Assembly: GCF_002161675.1 (NCBI RefSeq)
Contig: NZ_NFIH01000018.1
Span: forward strand, 1-51,525
Direction: 5' to 3'
Source: Pseudoflavonifractor sp. An44
GTDB taxonomy: Bacteria; Bacillota; Clostridia; Oscillospirales; Oscillospiraceae
Length of the DNA: 51,525 nucleotides
Under the pieces are notes generated by a model. The model was not told where the DNA came from, did not search any database, and was given only the letters and a program-made list of their open reading frames with translations. The translations under genes were made by a program, and so were the position numbers. This document shows, piece by piece, positions 48,741 to 51,525 of the stretch. The first letter of the stretch is position 1. The number at the start of each line of letters is the position of its first letter.

Positions 48741-49751
48741 ATGAAAAATCAAAAGCCGCCATTTGAAATTACCAATCAAATCATCAGTGATGTAGCGGAA
48801 ATTGCGGAACTGATGGGAAAATTCAGCGTAACAAATCAGCTTTCCACAAACCCCACCTTGCGCCGCAGCAATCGCATTCGCACCATCCATGGGTCCCTGG
48901 CCATTGAGCAGAATACCCTATCGCTGGAACAGGTAACCGCTGTTCTCGATGGAAAACAGGTCCTTGCCCCGCCCAAAGACATTGCGGAGGTCAAGAACGC
49001 CTATGAGATATACGAGCGGTTGGACCAGTTGGACCCCTATTCTGTGGATGATCTGCTGACCGCCCACGGCATTCTCACCCGGGGGCTGGTGGAAGAATCC
49101 GGCCAGTTCCGTTCCCGCCCTGTGGGGGTGGTGGACAGCCAGGGCAATATCCTGCACTTTGGGACCCTTCCCCAGTATGTGCCGGACTTGGTGATGGAAC
49201 TGCTGGACTGGGTGAAAACCAGCCAGGTACACATGCTGATTCGCAGCTGTGTGTTCCACTATGAACTGGAGCTGATTCATCCCTTTGCCGACGGAAACGG
49301 GCGTGTAGGCCGACTGTGGCACACCCTGTTGCTGTCCCGGTGGAATCCTGTTTTTGCTTGGCTTCCGGTGGAGTCTATCATCCATGACCGCCAACAGGAA
49401 TACTATGCCGCCATCAACGCCTCCAACGATGCGGGGGAGTCTACGGTATTTATCGAGTTTATGCTCTCCGCCATCAAAGCATCTATCACCGAGGCCATGG
49501 AAGTGAGTGATGAAATGATGGATGAAATGAGCGATGGAAAGATGGATAAGGCCACCCAGCGTTGGAAGAAGATTGAGGCGTATTTGAAAAACCACGACTA
49601 TATTATGAATGCCGATGTGCGGGAGTTGTGCGGGGTGTCATCGGCGACGGCGAATCGGATATTAGCGGAATTGGACGCAGAAGGAAAGCTTGTAAAATAC
49701 CGCCAAGGTGGACATTGGGCATATAGATTAACATTGAAAATGTGCACTTGA
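48741..49751 (+). CDS. Fic family protein with C-terminal winged helix
   Basis: Fic proteins usually transfer AMP or another nucleotide from its triphosphate to target proteins. The 336-residue product has the complete catalytic motif HPFADGNGRVGR near residue 175 and the N-terminal inhibitory-helix sequence SLAIEQN near 55, a variant of the class II S/T-x3-E-G/N motif. The Glu that blocks ATP is present, followed by Gln instead of Gly. A Met/Asp/Lys-rich linker (about 250-275) leads to a winged-helix domain (NADVRELCGVSSATANRILA). ATG 48741 follows GAGGTG; GTG 48735 is an alternative. It ends 23 bases before the GHKL-type gene, so the two probably form one unit. Confidence 0.9.
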   Translation: MKNQKPPFEITNQIISDVAEIAELMGKFSVTNQLSTNPTLRRSNRIRTIHGSLAIEQNTLSLEQVTAVLDGKQVLAPPKDIAEVKNAYEIYERLDQLDPYSVDDLLTAHGILTRGLVEESGQFRSRPVGVVDSQGNILHFGTLPQYVPDLVMELLDWVKTSQVHMLIRSCVFHYELELIHPFADGNGRVGRLWHTLLLSRWNPVFAWLPVESIIHDRQQEYYAAINASNDAGESTVFIEFMLSAIKASITEAMEVSDEMMDEMSDGKMDKATQRWKKIEAYLKNHDYIMNADVRELCGVSSATANRILAELDAEGKLVKYRQGGHWAYRLTLKMCT

Positions 49752-49774
49752 GAACTATGACAGGAGATAAGATC

Positions 49775-51028
49775 ATGGAAAAGAACGCCTCTAAAAAAGA
49801 GTTAAGAGTTACACGAAAAAACAATCGTATCACAATTCATAGAATGAACCACCCTTCCTGTGTCTCTTCTTTTCTTAGAGCATTACAGCGCGGAATTGCC
49901 AAAGGTTATCGTGCCTTTAGCGTTGAGTGGATAGGAGATCTGGTATTCCCCGATGCATGCGTCCCCATCGCAGGAATTATTGCATACTATAAAGAAAACC
50001 GGCATATAGACTTTTCGTACGTTTTGTCGGAGGACTCCTATCTATATCACTGTGGCTTTACTGAGCCTTTTATTGAAACTGCCGAAGTGATTGAAAGTGA
50101 GCCATATCCGTTCGATAAGCTATACCGATACAACAACTCAAGTCAAGTCGCCGCTCTTACGCAGGCATACATAAATTGTATCAGTCGCCAGACTGAGTGC
50201 TCAGACGGTGTAATCACTGGCCTTATCTGGTGTCTTAATGAAATAATGGATAATGTTTTGGTTCATAGCGAATCAGGGTGCGGATACGTAATGGCACAAT
50301 ATCATCAAGCAAAAAAAGTAATTGCAATATGTGTTTATGATAATGGTATTGGAATTTATAATTCTCTTAAAAAGTCGCCTCATCGCCCACGCACCCCTAT
50401 AGATGCAATTAGTCTTGCGATTCAAGAAGGTGTAGGAGATGGCAAGGGTCAAGGAAACGGACTTTTTGGTCTTTATCAAATTGTTACAGAGAATAACGGC
50501 GGCCTTAATATTACGTCTGGCTCTGCATCAATGATGTGGTCTTCAGACGGAGAGATGAAAAAATATGAAAACCTACCTTACATTACCAGGGACTATAATG
50601 CAACCGCCATTGATTATAGGCTAAATTTGGGGCATGATATCAATATTCAAAAAGCTTTTAAATCGATAGGAGGTTTTGATGGATTTGATATTAGGCTAGA
50701 TTATATGCTTCAAGATGATAACACAATTAAGTATGACATTTTTTCAAATAGTATGGGGACGGCTACACGTGAATCTGGTGCATTTCTTAGAAATGATATA
50801 CTAAATATTCTTACACGAATGAACACAGGAATTATTCTTGATTTTGCAGGAGTTAAAACCGTTAGTTCTTCATTTGCAGATGAGTTAATAGCAAAACTTG
50901 TTTTGCGACTTGGAATAATCAAGTTCAACCAAGTTATCCGCATAATTAACATGAACGAAAATGTAAAGTTTTTGTGTGAACGTTCAATATATATGAGAAT
51001 TCATGAAGCATGGAAAGCGTTACAGTAA
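49775..51028 (+). CDS. GHKL ATPase with C-terminal STAS-like DUF4325 domain
   Basis: This 417-residue cytoplasmic protein combines a Bergerat-fold ATPase with a C-terminal STAS-like domain. ATPase motifs are visible: N-box NEIMDN (155-160), G1 DNGIGI (189-194) and G2 GQGNGLFGL (225-233). No phospho-acceptor histidine or membrane part is seen, so it is not a normal sensor kinase. The C-terminal FAGVKTVSSSFADELIAKL is characteristic of DUF4325. The N-terminal 115 residues look like another alpha/beta domain. AGGAG stands nine bases before ATG 49775. The gene is markedly AT-rich compared with its surroundings, pointing to recent transfer. The biochemical role is unknown; linkage to Fic suggests a signalling or defence cassette. 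Confidence 0.82.
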   Translation: MEKNASKKELRVTRKNNRITIHRMNHPSCVSSFLRALQRGIAKGYRAFSVEWIGDLVFPDACVPIAGIIAYYKENRHIDFSYVLSEDSYLYHCGFTEPFIETAEVIESEPYPFDKLYRYNNSSQVAALTQAYINCISRQTECSDGVITGLIWCLNEIMDNVLVHSESGCGYVMAQYHQAKKVIAICVYDNGIGIYNSLKKSPHRPRTPIDAISLAIQEGVGDGKGQGNGLFGLYQIVTENNGGLNITSGSASMMWSSDGEMKKYENLPYITRDYNATAIDYRLNLGHDINIQKAFKSIGGFDGFDIRLDYMLQDDNTIKYDIFSNSMGTATRESGAFLRNDILNILTRMNTGIILDFAGVKTVSSSFADELIAKLVLRLGIIKFNQVIRIINMNENVKFLCERSIYMRIHEAWKALQ

Positions 51029-51203
51029 TCTATGCTTACATAATAGCAAATTATCAAATGATATGGTAAACTGATGAACAGTTGCGTATCTTCCTAAGAT
51101 TCTTACAACTTACAATAACTGCGGTGCTCCCCCAGTTACGTACGAAACCCGGAAAGACATACTCTACAAGGTATTCCGGACTTCGTTTGTATTAGTGGTG
51201 TTA

Positions 51204-51300
51204 TTATACATGGGAGTGGCTAATGCCGTACATGGTGGCGATTTCCCACTGTATGAGGGTAGGCGGATGTTTGTGCACATTGCGGAGAAAAAGCTGCATG
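51204..51300 (-). pseudogene. Remnant of a sporulation sigma factor, region 4
   Basis: On the minus strand one frame reads PTLIQWEIATMYGISHSHV and then a stop. This lines up with LTQREIATLCGISRSYV of the SigK gene 3.2 kb away. At the DNA level 51213-51263 matches 47951-48001 at about 41 of 51 positions without gaps by hand alignment. Nothing else of a sigma factor is recognisable, so this is a broken copy. Confidence 0.6.
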
Positions 51301-51367
51301 TGGAGCGGGAAGCTCGTAATCGCAGGTGAGGCGAGACGTTCTCTTGATGTAGGCTCCCAAAAAGCTA

Positions 51368-51407
51368 AAAAGACGAAGCAGAATCTGTTCTGCTTCGTCT
51401 TTTTTTA
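51368..51407 (+). terminator. Intrinsic terminator before the intron
   Basis: A 16-bp perfect stem AAAAGACGAAGCAGAA (51368-51383) with its complement (51388-51403), loop TCTG, is followed by T up to 51407. The group II intron starts three bases later. Confidence 0.85.
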
Positions 51408-51409
51408 TG

Positions 51410-51525
51410 GTGCGCCCGGCATGGGCAATAACTTGGTGGTGAAAGTCCACTACAGACTTGGCAGTAGGAACTGTTAGCCGAAGGCAAGGGTGTCCATCGT
51501 GAGGTGGAATCTGAAGGAAGCTGGA
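51410..51525 (+). mobile_element. 5' end of a group II intron, cut by the window edge
   Basis: From 51410 the sequence begins GTGCGCCCGGCATGGGC, matching the GUGYG 5' boundary of bacterial group II introns. It continues with domain I blocks I recognise from such introns: GGTGGTGAAAGTCCACTACAG, TTAGCCGAAGGCAAGGGTG and GTGAGGTGGAATCTGAAGGA. The reverse transcriptase gene and catalytic domain V would lie beyond 51525. Insertion directly after a terminator hairpin is the habit of group IIC introns, but the subclass cannot be fixed from the 116 bases present. Confidence 0.85.

Overview
The window reads as a chromosomal segment of a high-GC, spore-forming member of the Clostridia, probably an Oscillospiraceae/Flavonifractor-type gut anaerobe. 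This placement is inferred from gene content: a formate-tetrahydrofolate ligase under a ZTP riboswitch, an 8Fe ferredoxin, pro-SigK, IreB, DUF3793 next to a flavodoxin, and a Gram-positive sortase-anchored subtilase. No rRNA, tRNA or CRISPR array was seen.

Layout. 0-4.4 kb: a DUF2971-like protein, ZTP riboswitch plus fhs, and a divergent ArsR-type regulator. 4.5-10.3 kb: a 1910-residue cell-wall subtilase. 10.3-13.0 kb: a structured intergenic element (copy A), a small ferredoxin and a ClpC-like ATPase. 13.1-20.2 kb: an arginine cluster argG-argH-argJ-argB-argD-argF behind an ARG-box promoter; argC is not in it. 20.2-24.5 kb: an accessory island inserted directly behind argF, holding a DUF536-like HTH protein, a coupled lipoprotein/secreted-protein pair, and fragments of a decayed mobile element. 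24.6-29.2 kb (minus strand): a small conserved protein, IreB, structured element copy B, an SH3b-NlpC/P60 hydrolase operon with a WalR-like box, DUF1294 and an ABC-F protein. 29.4-37.3 kb: rpoB-rpoC with their own promoter. 37.3-39.1 kb: DUF3793 and flavodoxin genes with a double-palindrome operator and a 716-base hairpin-rich spacer. 39.2-41.5 kb: a CitA/CitB-type two-component system. 41.6-47.8 kb: the F-type ATP synthase operon atpBEFHAGDC. 47.9-48.6 kb: sigK. 48.7-51.5 kb: an accessory tail with Fic, an AT-rich GHKL-ATPase/STAS-like protein, a remnant of sigma-factor region 4, and the 5' end of a group II intron placed immediately after an intrinsic terminator.

How the parts fit. The core is housekeeping: one-carbon metabolism, arginine synthesis, transcription, proton-driven ATP synthesis, wall remodelling and late sporulation. 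Accessory DNA has entered at two places, behind argF and behind sigK.

The most novel signal is a pair of intergenic elements (about 10343-10556 and 25335-25526). They share the same order of four stems with compensatory base changes, a conserved loop and a conserved linker, and look like an uncharacterised structured RNA or repeat family. The second most interesting is the Fic plus GHKL/STAS-like pair.
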